From contig OW804100.1 in NCBI GenBank assembly GCA_942159475.1, forward strand, positions 13,018,646 to 13,082,645: 64,000 nucleotides of DNA. Reading direction: 5' to 3'. The position numbers were made by a program, and so were the translations under genes. Numbering within the stretch: the stretch's first letter is position 1; every line of letters begins with the position of its first letter. The notes beneath the pieces are model-generated. The model ran no database searches. It was given only the letters and a program-made list of their open reading frames with translations, and was not told the DNA's origin. Shown in pieces: positions 23,801 to 34,907 of the stretch. The DNA is from Sthenelais limicola (taxonomy: Eukaryota > Annelida > Polychaeta > Phyllodocida > Sigalionidae).

Positions 23801-25376
23801 TTTTCAATGCAAAAGAGCCTAAGTACTGAACTGAATACTCTTATTAGTCACATGTAGTTAGTTAGACAAAGGGGTACGATATATGCCTCTAAAATTAAAG
23901 GTTCCAGACTTCCGACGTGTTCCCATATCTATTGACTTATTCAGACCTCAGAGTAGTAGATATAAGTTCAGACTTATATATAGTGCCCTTCAAATGAAAG
24001 TACAGTTCATACTGCAATTAGAACATTGCTAATATTATATTTATCAACGAATAATCAATCATTTTAATTGATTTTGTGAAAGGGCACACCATCTAGGAAA
24101 AATACTATAAATAATATTTCATGATTTAGGGGTCCATGAAGTTCATCCAGTCTCGGCTGTCTGTTTTGCAAATGAGAATCATTCAGCTTTTCTCAATTAA
24201 GTATAATTATATTATTTATTAATACTACAATAGGTGAATAGTGTTTGAGCAAGAAGTTTGTCCTTAAAACAAGTTGGGAGTACATAAAACATGGGAGGAA
24301 GATGGTAGTTTGGACAAAAGCCCGAGTCAGAATGTAATCAAATTTGGGGGGTCGCTTTTTTATGAGTTGGAATGTGTTAATTGAAAGAAATATGTGCATT
24401 TGTTGCTTAAGAATTAGGTGTACAAGCATTATGAACAATGACTTCCACCAAAGTACAATACAATCCAAAGATAATACCACTTCTGATTAAAAAAGACAGA
24501 AATAAATAATAAACATCGGTAATATCAAATCGGGGCTTTAACATTAAATTCCTAAATTGTCAATGCCAAGGCTCAATTACTGAGAAGATCGGGGAAATCA
24601 TTTTCGCTCCATTTCTTAGACTGCAGCTTTATAATCCGTACACAACCGAATATCCCTTCAAATTACCCATAAAACCTGACCTATACACATATAAGCTGAA
24701 TGTAAAGATCAAATAGAATACAGAAGATGCATTTAGTAGGGATGCCATTTGTTTCCATGCATGCTATAGGTATATTGAGGTTTTTATATCCTTTTTAGTA
24801 GGGCCAAAAAATAAATGTACAATCGGCAGCTCTACACACTTAGTAATCTCCACCAAAATAGGCTGAAAATGATTAATATATTTACGCTAATGTTGGACTG
24901 TATTTTGAAACTTACACTTAAATGTGGGTTAATTGAGTGTATTGGTGAAGGTGAATTGTATATTTTTTGACGCCGACATGCATACCCGGAATATTGGTGT
25001 TGGTCCCATAATTCTACAATTATTGCATGACGCGCCTGTGTGATATTCTGATATATTGACCCTTAATTATCCATGTATATAAGGAGCCGCCAAACTGCCC
25101 ACAACAAAGACAAAACCGAAATAAAAAGCAAAATTATGCTAAAGTCATTATTTTATAAGTGCTGTGCTTTAATGTGTGTAATACCTGCGATTCAAATAAC
25201 AACTTCAATATTAGAACATTCTAATATTGTCTTTGCTTAATTTTGAAATAAGTTTCAACTATAATCGTAATTATTCAAATAACCTGAAAACCAGCGTATT
25301 CAAATTTCCACAATCATGGATTTATTATGAATAACCTTCTTGATTAAAAAAAATGTCATGGATGCCCTAAGTAGGT
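20820..25376. other. No gene recognised
   Basis: Non-coding sequence. Minor items are a ~60-base duplicated stretch at 21359-21460 (GTTTCCG...TTAAAATATTCG twice) and a G14 run at 22188-22201. Confidence 0.45.
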
Positions 25377-25446
25377 GGCCTATAAAAGTGTAGGCTCATG
25401 AGGCCTATAAAAGTGTAGGCTCATGAGGCCTATAAAAGTGTAGGCT
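25377..25446 (+). repeat. 25-bp tandem repeat, 2.8 copies, each with TATAAAAG
   Basis: The unit starts GGCCTATAAAAGTGTAGGC. Copies begin at 25377, 25402 and 25427; the third ends early and all visible copies are identical. Each unit contains a TATA-box-like TATAAAAG. There are no spacers, so this is not a CRISPR-type array. Confidence 0.9.
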
Positions 25447-27129
25447 AATTTGTAATTTTTTTCTAAGTTATATATCAAATATATAGCATCCATTAGAGAT
25501 CAAAATATCATATATAATATCATTTAAATCTCATATAATCTGTGGAAATCTGCAACAAAATCTTTTGGAGTAGGCTTTCCCAGAACATAACTATTTTGAA
25601 CATGAATATTGCTTTTCCCTTATAGACGGTAATAATTTGATTTGAAAAAAAGAGAGCCAAACATATCCAAATTGTCACGACTAATATGAACCGACAACAG
25701 TAATACAAATATAAAGGTTATATACGAGATCATATAGGCTATAATATGCAACAAATGCTGCAAACAACACTAAGCTTTCTTATACTTGAGTTTAAATAGG
25801 GCCTATATATATATTTGTTTTATGAAGAACATATATATGACCGTTGGAATATCAAAGTTGCTACAAAAATAGTGAAAAGGATACTTTGATCCATAATAAC
25901 CTATTTATAAACTAATGAACAAATTAGTGAACGTTCTTTTACTATCATTGAATGTGAATTTAATTGAAATTGAATTAGAAAACAGACAATCCGAATGTGA
26001 TCGTCCCGCAGAGCAATCCCCGTTAGGCCTACAACTATTGTTTACAAATGCTCAGGTGTCCTGAAGATATCTCCCTCAAACCATAGACCATCTATAACAG
26101 ATATTATATTATTCAATAAATTCCAAATGCATCAATACGCTTGATCCGAAATCCACAGATGTGTTCGTAAGGTATCATTAAAAGCAAAATAAAAGAGAAA
26201 ATACAAAAAGACAAAAAAGCAGACGATCAGTCGGCGCGATGTTACCCCAAAAGCCGCTCGATCTGCACTGCTCCGGTGATATGATTGCATCACCACCGAT
26301 AATATTCCACTACACAGCGTCTCTTTCGCTTTATCTTATCAGTGAATGAATGAATACCGACTAGGAATTGATCAATGCGGAATTACATTGGTATATACGA
26401 AGCAGGAAGCCTTCAAACTAGTACGCAGTTAATGACAACTATTTCCTGTAGAGGAAGTATAGGAGAAGTAGCCAATCTCAATGCGCCGACCAACGCCTGC
26501 ATGCGAGTGCACTGTCTCAGTTCAGTGTACTTTTTTCTGTCAGCATCATCTCTAGTCCCCCGAGAGGAGAGGGCTTCACCCCAAAGATATGCCCTCTCCT
26601 ACGACTACCGAAACCCCAAGTAGGTCCTCACCTCTGTCTCTTTTAATATTAATTAATTTCATTTGAACTCCAACGTTCCCCTTGTATTTCATTGTAATTC
26701 CATTAGTAGTACCGGACGCGAAGGTGAATTTAAGTAAGCGGTGCAAAGGAATTTTTTCAGGCAGTCTACCATATACCGGCGCGACCTTTGTTTAGTCATT
26801 CTGACTTAGTGCAAGCGTGTGTATGTTGTGTATGCCACGCAGTAATGTATGTGTGCGTGTGTCCTAAGATATGATACACCTAAGGATACTTCACTGGGAG
26901 ATTGTTTACCAGTAGGAAGAATAGACCGAAGAGTTATCAAGAATATAAAAAGTCTGCACATGTGTCAACATCACTAACTTTTGAAAATATAATGCTTAGC
27001 CTAATGAAGATGATCAGGGACGTTTTGGTTATAGTTCTGGGCAAGGAATCCCTTGCATGGTTTCGGTTCGGCAGCGGCCGATCATTCCTCCTCGATCGAG
27101 GATCAAATTTGATATAGCCCCCCGGGTAG
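25447..27129. other. No gene recognised
   Basis: AT-rich sequence. An open frame at 26375-26623 has no domain or splice context. Confidence 0.45.
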
Positions 27130-27228
27130 CCCCCCCCCCCCCCCACACACACACCATCCACTAATTTAAGCTGAATTAAGCTTGCCTGTATGTATACGGT
27201 ACAAGCGTATGAGCCCCCCCCCCCCCCC
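27130..27228. repeat. Two C15 runs, the first followed by (AC)n
   Basis: C15 at 27130-27144 runs into five AC units. A second C15 lies at 27214-27228. The polyglycine and polyproline open frames over these runs are artefacts. Confidence 0.9.
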
Positions 27229-28393
27229 ATCCAATATTTAATTATCTTAAGACTATAAGGGGTCAATCGGGGGTCACTATATAATTTACATTTTGCAAAC
27301 AAACATGCAGGCAACCGTTCAGTACAGCAATACAAACCCAATACAAAACAATATTGGAAGCAGATAGCACCGATCGAATCTGATTTTATAATACAAAGTG
27401 AAACTACACACAGTTTGTGGAGCCTGACTGACTGACATTCCTCCTTTCCAGCCTCTGTAAGGCAAAACCGAACACTTAGTTATTCCTATTTGGCGAGGTT
27501 ATGCAAACACAGGTGGAAATATACAGATAGACTGGTATATAGTCTAGTCAATTTGTGCGATAAACAATATGTCCGCTGTAATGTCAAAATCATATATCGT
27601 TTTCCTTTCATGACGATGTCGATATCCTATTTAATATTTATTGTTCACTGTGGCTGTATAGAATGATCCAGGTGATTTGAATGCAGAATCAGCGATATAA
27701 ATCACGTCCCCTGCATCCAAAAAATATCCATGAACGATCCAGACTTTGATTTTAGAATATACACCAAATAGAAAATTCCATTGTGAGAATGCAAGGCTTC
27801 ATTATTTGATTAGTTATTCCGGTTGAGGTTTAGGGATGTTGTAAATTCCAAGTTGAACGGAGATACGTGTAGAATACACAGTCAAGAATGACTCTAGCTG
27901 TTCTAGCTGTTCTGGAAGAAGTTCCAAGTTCCTAGACATTAAATCGCTCCGTACAAATAAGTCAGACTGCTTGCCCCAAATATATAATAAGCAGGATTCA
28001 TCCTTGCGTCTCCTCAATCCCCCGCTCAATCCTTCTCCATAGCACCGCCTGCACGCATGCAAGCTGGTGGTAAAATCCCAACATCTCAAGGAACACTTGT
28101 AAGTCCCGGCCCCTCTCTCCAATACCAAGTCGCCGACTCCTGAAGAATAGCTAAGAAACTAAATTAATGCGTAGATTACTGTAGACATACGCCCCTTGCC
28201 TGGTTACGTCATGGTCCGACCCCCTTTTTAAAAGCTTCACCCGACCCCCTTGTCCTACCTATCACACCCCTTCAAGTCTCCATCCCCACCCACCTCTCTT
28301 TTTTCCCCTAGACAATCTCTTTTTTCCCCTAGACAAAATATATATTCGTTCCCTGCATGTTGTGTTCAGAGAATTCAGCTAAGCGGGCTAATT
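27229..28393. other. No gene recognised
   Basis: Non-coding sequence. A duplicated pyrimidine-rich 20-mer (CTCTTTTTTCCCCTAGACAA) occurs around 28297 and 28317. Confidence 0.4.
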
Positions 28394-28424
28394 CCCCCCC
28401 CCCCCCCCCCCACACACACACACA
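28394..28424. repeat. C18 run followed by (AC)n
   Basis: Eighteen Cs at 28394-28411 run into about six AC units. Confidence 0.9.
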
Positions 28425-30449
28425 TCCCTGGCCCTTCTGATGTTGTTGATGTCCTATATCCGATACCTCCGACCACCCTCCAATTCCTCATATTTGTAAA
28501 AACAAGAATCACCCGCCACCAAAACTCAGCTATATGTGGTTCTACGCAGTTGCTAAACAACATAAGGATTTTTGTTCTGGTTTCACTGGCGTTTGTCCTG
28601 GGTTTCTGTCCTCGTATGATAACACTTGGAGCGATTGCGTCGGAAGATGATGTTTACATCCTTATAGAAGGGCCGACCATTTACGTTCTACTTTAGCCTA
28701 GTTTCCGTCAGCTGTGTGCCTTCAATTGTAAGTGAAGACCTACTTATGTACGTTAAATGATTACACGAATCTAACCCCGATTTCCAAATATTTGTTTGCT
28801 TATTTAACACTGTTTTTATGAATATTAATCATTACATTCTGGACTGCTTCAGGTAAGATATCATAGATTGATGACACGTGTCTCTTTTGCTAATATATGT
28901 GTGTACCTTGTTTGGTTGTTGGATATTTGGTTAATCACGATAACTAATATTGATCATATTACCCCTATAATATCACAATAAGTAATATGTATTATATTAC
29001 CCCTTTATAATAATTATGGAGATATAGAGAAACTGATCGGTTGTGCAGTAGGTGGTACATCATGTGACATAATAGAATACCGTCATAAACATGTTTTCAT
29101 AGATATGGGGAATAATTGGAATTCCTATCTCTCATATTTAATTTATTTTGGGGTTGTGCTAAGGTATTTAGTAATAATCATCAGGAAGGTAGATTAATTT
29201 ATAATTACATGTTGTCTGGTGGAAATGGGTCTGCTTGCGAGTTTAATTATTACACGTATAAATGTGTAATACTATATACTAGATGCTGAATATTTTAGGG
29301 ATATGTCGACAATCCTTGTGCATGGACATAATTTTAAGAAAATTTAAAGTTGCGATTTTTTGTAGATACCGCAGAATTTAAATTTTATATACACATTCAG
29401 GTTCAACAAAAATACTTGTACATGATCGACCAGAGACATTTACCTAATCGATGCTTTGAATACAGACAAATTGGTCTCTACAGTTTTTCTTGAATCCATG
29501 CTTGTTTCAGGAAATTTCCTTAATTTGGTATTTTGCTGTTCTGCAGTAACACTTTTTGAATAAGACTAAAGGTGCAATTTGTAAGCCTATTGAGACACCA
29601 GTTTAGACAGTGTTAGCCTAACATTTCCAGTTCACCAAGGATTCCCTCAGTTTAACATGAATAAAGATCGAGACACATTGAGTTCAGCGAAAGGAATTAT
29701 TTGGGAGAAGTAAAGGCCAAAATCTTACTGAAATTACCTGCACTTCTTTAAAAAAAACATATTTTATTTCGATAAATGTTGAATTAACTAGAACAAACCA
29801 ATAACAAGAGCGTATTGTAGTCATTCCATTTGTGTATTGCAGTTCGTCCTGTAAATTATGGTGAAATGCAATACACCAAAGCTCCTTAGTCCTGTATATA
29901 TAGTCGCTTCCTTGAAGTTGAATGGTATATACTTCTGATATTGATTCGCTTGGTAGGGTCATATGTCATAGACGAACGAACTCGATTTTAGATCTTAGCA
30001 TAAATTATTGAGTAGAACAGTATAAGACATTCGATTTTTGGGGTAAGAAATTCTAGAAACACAACTGTCAATTAGGAAAAACACTTCATATTCGGTGTAT
30101 ACCAAGGTCAGTTAGAGAACGAATGTATAGGACTATAAATAAAAGGTTACCAGAATAATCATAATTGGCTCTCACAAAAAAACCTGCGCGAAGGTCCTTA
30201 ACAAATTAAGCCAGTACCCAAAATATAGGGTTATTGACGTGGCAGTATACCTTCACATGAAAAAGGAAGCAAAATGGTTCACTTCTCTGGGATAACTCTT
30301 TTTTCGTTTTATAGTCGCAATACCATCGCCTATATCCAGACTAGTGATGCGAATATGTATTACATGTATCTTTATGAATCACAATTATGGAAGACTAGGC
30401 AGCCCATGCATTAATTGAACTGCATTGGCACTGTAGGTCTACCTGACTT
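28425..30449. other. No gene recognised
   Basis: AT-rich non-coding sequence. A 40-base segment around 28950 is repeated with changes around 28985 (both contain ATATTACCCCT). Confidence 0.4.
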
Positions 30450-31065
30450 CAATCGCTCCTATTTAGGCCTATAGTCATTAAGTAGGCCTACCACAGGCCT
30501 AGTGCCTACTGGTGACATGTTTAAGGAATTTAGGGGTTAGCCTATTCCATATGCTATATGCTTATATAAGCCTACCGGTAGGTTAATGATAGGCCTACGA
30601 GGGATTATGTTGGTGATCATGATGTCAAAGTATTATCTAGATAAACCTTTTTAACCGTAGGGTAGGGCCTATAGGTTGGCCTACTGCTCCCAATCCATGC
30701 CTATCACACTATTTTTTATTTACATTTATTTATTTATTTTTAGCAAAGTAGGCCTAAATAAGCCTACTAGTATTCAATAGATCTACTCAATGCTACTACT
30801 TAGTTGGTTGCTATCATAACCATGCCGGTAGAGGCCTAATTTCAATTAAGGAAACAAATTAAATCTGGTGTTTGGCTTTAAGATTTTAAGTAGCCTAGGC
30901 CTAGCTAAATCTCACTTCTAAAGGCCTACAAAATCGGGATTATAGGCCTATATACGCTTAATTAGGTTATGATTTATATATTGTTATAAGTGAGCCATGA
31001 GCCTTAGGCTCATTTCGGCTAGATCTAGTGCAATATAGGCTATTGACTATAGGCTAGGTGTAGAC

Positions 31066-31412
31066 CTTAGCCTTATACCTATCGGTAACATCAACGCTAT
31101 GGCTAGGTATAGGCCTGCTATTTCCATAGTAGCCTACCAGTAGCCTACCGGTAGCCTATGGTAGTAGCCTCTGGTAGGCCTCTGGTAGGCCTAACGTTAG
31201 TCCTAGCCATGTAGGCCTAGCCTAGGCCTCAGGCCTAGCCTACAGATAGGCCCTACCTAGGCCTACTATACCTAGGCCTATGCCTAGGCTAGATCAAAGG
31301 CCTATGTGTAGTTCTATAGGCCTAGACCTAGGCTATTTCTAAAAAAACAAACTCTAGGCTAGGCCTAGGGTTTTTTTTGGTGCGTGTGGTCTTATCCGCA
31401 GGAATAGGCCTA
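31066..31412 (+). repeat. Internal duplication, copy 1
   Basis: Begins with CCTATCGGTAACAT...GCTATGGCTAGGTA, continues through CCTAGGCTAGATCA, and ends with GTGTGGTCTTATCCGCAGG. The same blocks occur in the same order at 32110-32545. Confidence 0.65.
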
Positions 31413-32109
31413 GGCCTAGTATGCTATGGTAGGCATAGACTATAGGCCTATAGGCTAGGTATAGCCTAGACCTTAGCCTTATAGGCTACCGTCAATGGGG
31501 CTTACTTGAGACATGCGGGGTAACTTGATACAAAAGGCCTTTTTCAGTATTGTGGGCTGCCTGTGTTCAATTTTATTTTTTTTAGATATAAAATTAGGTA
31601 CCAATTAAAAAATTCAAACGATTCCTGACACAAATAATTTGTTGAAGATGAATGGAACATACTATTTGAGCATATAAAACGCACTTGAATTTGGGTTGTT
31701 TTTACCTGCATTTTACAGGATAGGCCTACGGTAGAATGTCTTTTTGTGTATTTTTTCTGTGATGGTAGACCCAGAATTGTATAATAAATACCGGTAGGCC
31801 TACCATGTGAAAAGATTTTGAGATTACAGTGTAACTATTATTAATCATTTTAATTAAAGTCCTTAAACAATTAATGGAGGAAAAAGGCACATTGGGGGTA
31901 ACTTAAGACAGACATGGGGTAACTTGAGACAGCTAGGCCTAAATATTGTGTTTTTTATTTGATCGAGCACTGATTTGAAGACATAATTAGGACTGAATTA
32001 ATGTAAAATTGTTAAAAGGATGTAATATAATGATATGGTTCGAGATCCATGAGAAATAATGGCTTTGGAGGCCGTCCATGGGAAACCCCCAATTTCAAGT
32101 ACCCCCATA

Positions 32110-32545
32110 GGCCTAAAGCCTATCGGTAACATATAAGCTATGGCTAGGTAGGCCTAGGCCTGCTATTTCTAGTACTGTGGGCCTAACGTTAGGCCTAGTC
32201 CTAGCCATGAAGGCCTAGCCTAGGCCTATAGCCTACATATGGGTAAGATTTTCACTGCTGTACACTGTACACTGTACACTGTACGGTACACTATTTGAGG
32301 AGATTGGCGAAGTTGAATTGTACATTTTCTGGAAATCTGACCCATATAGGCCCTACCTAGGCCTAGGCCTAGGCGTAGGCCTACACCTAGGCCTAGGCGT
32401 AGGCCTACACCTAGGCCTAGGCGTAGGTCTACACCTAGGCCTATGCATAGGCTAGATCATAGGCATAATTAGCCTAGCCTATATAAGCCTAGACCTAGGC
32501 CTAGGCTATTTCTAGAAATAGGTGTGTGGTCTTATCCGCAGGCCT
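32110..32545 (+). repeat. Internal duplication, copy 2
   Basis: Same block order as 31066-31412. It is enlarged by an insertion that holds the TGTACAC repeat and a stretch beginning GGTAAGATTTTCACTG, and by expansion of the 24-bp unit. Confidence 0.65.
32363..32434 (+). repeat. 24-bp minisatellite, three copies
   Basis: Unit CTAGGCCTAGGCGTAGGCC plus TACAC; copies start at 32363, 32387 and 32411, and the third has one change. Confidence 0.85.
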
Positions 32546-32759
32546 ATTTTAGATTTTAAAATTAATTAGGCCAGTACAATACGTTTATTTAACAGCGTAT
32601 AGGCTACGTGGGGCCTAGCATATTTCAAATAAAAGGGTCTATGGGGCCTAGCCTTGGCTAATAGACTAAACTGCCTTAATTGGTTCCTGAATCCATGCAG
32701 TGGTCATCTATAGGCCTATGTAAATGTTTGATTTGGCAACATTGCTAGAAATGGTTTAA

Positions 32760-33720
32760 TGACCAATATACAGTAAAGCACGGAGGGTCATATAACCCCG
32801 GGACGCTTCCCCTCAACCAGGAGGCTGGTGCCCATAAAAGTGGGGCAAACTTCTGACCTGCTGAGGTCAGGGAAGTTCACACCTTCATTGCACAAATTTC
32901 ACGACGGCTCAAGCCAGACGCGCACCGTTCTGACCAATCAGCGAGCTGCTTACATCCGCACTCGGCGTTACCCGTCGACCTTGCTGACCTGCAGTCTCGA
33001 CCCGTCTGTCATAGAAGCGGTTGGAGTTGGATCTTATTTTTAATCTCTCAAGGTAAAAAAAAATACAATTATTTTGCCAGTTTGGACCCGGGAATAGGTA
33101 CTTCAGGATATGACGAAGCCTCCCAGGTGCCATGGCAGCTAAGTCATAGCGTGTGTTTGGGAGTGAAGGCGCGAAAATCTTTTTTACGCACTTGGGGCTT
33201 GGAGTGTCTACTTGGATTGAACGCCATGCTGGCTAAATTTCGCAACAATCCCAGATAGAGAAAATCAAGCTCGAAAAGCTGAGTGTTCAGGGTGGTGTCT
33301 CGGCCCATTTATCTTCCTGTCGACGTCAGCAATACTGAAGACCTGTGACATTGTCTGATTTTTGTGTTGTCATGTTGTTTTGGCCGAGCCATCCGAGTCT
33401 TTCACACGATTCCCTTGCTATGAAACTGAATATGAATTGACGCGAGACACCAACTGTCTGGTAGCTCCTATTATCGCTCACCAAAACGCGACAGTCCGTA
33501 GCATTTGGGTTTGGAAGCATGACTCTCGCCCTACCCTTGCAGTGTCAGCCTATATTTTCCTGTCCCAATCATGCATTAATGTTAGTAAGATGCAGTTAAA
33601 CGAGTTCAGAGAGTAAAGAAACCATTTTATGGATGAAAACGACTTGTAGACAGGCGGCCTCTCATCCGACATGTGAGCATTGTGATAGAACAAGCAGGTA
33701 GGGCAACATTGGCAATGGCC
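32760..33720 (+). promoter_or_regulatory. Promoter-like region of the Kelch-like gene
   Basis: GC and CpG content rise here relative to both sides. It includes a good NF-Y type site (GACCAATCAGCG, CCAAT at 32934-32938) and a CRE half-site (GACGTCA, near 33324). Two plausible splice donors could end an untranslated first exon: CAAG|GTAAAA (GT at 33053) and GCAG|GTAGGG (near 33694). The first coding exon of the gene begins about 1.7 kb downstream. The short open frames here have no known domain. Confidence 0.5.
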
Positions 33721-34734
33721 GCGCCGATGGAAACGGAAAGTTTCCCTCAGTTTACAGTAATTTTCGGGGTTATTTCACATTAGTATGTACCACACACGGA
33801 GAAGACGTGCTCTTCTCGATATCTTTCTATGATTGCCGTGTGTGTATTGTTGTACTATCGTGGTATCAACTCGCTAGTTTGTGGTACAAGGCAGTGATAA
33901 AAATGGAAATTCCTGCCTTGTTTGCAGTGGATTATTGGATCAGTGGGTTCAGCTGGGGGCAGTTAGTGGTATCATAAAATGCTCTGAAATTAACCTAAAA
34001 TATTATCAAACAATTTACACGTTACTTGTGGTATTTCATTCGACAAATTTTGTGTAATTAACTCATATATAGACTAGTTCTGTTTTAGTTTATTTGACAG
34101 AATCATAGTCTTGAAGTTACTACATGAATTGTTTCTGGATTCGGGTTTAACAATTTTTATTGCCAAATAATCAAACACATGTAGAATCCAGGGCTGAAAG
34201 ACATACTAGTGTCCATTTACATCCATTTCCTATTGATCAGATACAAAAAAAATCAATCCAAGCATATAGCCATATTACCACATAATTTATGTTGGTGAAT
34301 AGGATATTATAGCTATACCCGTAAACTGATAATGGGTTCCTAGTCTCTCAAGTCCCTTGTTTTGCCAACTTGTAGTTAACATGATCGAGTAATAGGCCAA
34401 ACTGTAGAGAAGCTGCTGAAGTTTTAGTTGTGTAGTATTTGTGTATTCACATGGTTTGATTGATGTTGAGATTTCTTTTTTGACCGAAATTAAAAGTGGG
34501 GGGCTGTCTTATGATTATTCCTGGACTCCCCGTAGAGTTATTTTCAACAAGGAGACCATAGTATAACCGAAATGTTGGGTTCAGCAAATAAATAAATTTA
34601 AGACAACTCACCACGAAATCTTGCGTTTGCGATAGCCATTTCAACTATTATTTTGAACATTGATTGATCATGGATTGAACTTGTCTGTGAACCAATGCAA
34701 ATGTATTTTCAGTTTTATTTTCTCATTTTTCCAG

Positions 34735-34907
34735 CTGTCCGATGGTCGTGGCTTCGTGACATGATGGCGACTGGTCCGGCAGAAACGCGGACAAAGAGAA
34801 TGAAATCCCATTCTTATGGTGACATTGTGATAGGTCAATTTGAGAACCTGCGGAAAAATGATGAGCTTTGCGATTTCACAGTCAAAGCTGAAGGAAAATC
34901 CATCAGG
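34735..34907 (+). CDS. Kelch-like gene, first recognised coding exon
   Basis: Acceptor TTTTTCCAG ends at 34734; donor CAGG|GTATAG starts at 34908. The first 26 bases precede ATG 34761 and are open in frame (AVRWSWLRD if a phase-1 exon precedes). The exon encodes the N-terminus and the first part of BTB. Confidence 0.85.

Larger units (their letters stand above)
30450..32720. repeat. TAGGCCTA-rich repeat array
   Basis: Several dozen copies of AGGCCTA, many joined as CTAGGCCTAGGCCTA, are scattered over 2.3 kb. TAGGCCTA is its own reverse complement, so both strands read alike. Inside lie a 24-bp unit repeated three times exactly or nearly so (32363-32434), a 7-bp TGTACAC repeat (about 32259-32286), and a larger duplication (see separate entries). 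No coding sequence. Confidence 0.9.

Noticed and set aside
25377..25446. Short regularly spaced repeats as a CRISPR-like array
   Set aside because: Units are directly adjacent with no spacers, and the DNA is eukaryotic.
26937..27341. 134-codon minus-strand open frame with Gly-rich runs
   Set aside because: The length comes from two C15 runs read as polyglycine; no domain.
28250..28696. 148-codon open frame with polyproline
   Set aside because: It depends on a C18 run and pyrimidine-rich repeats; no domain or splice support.
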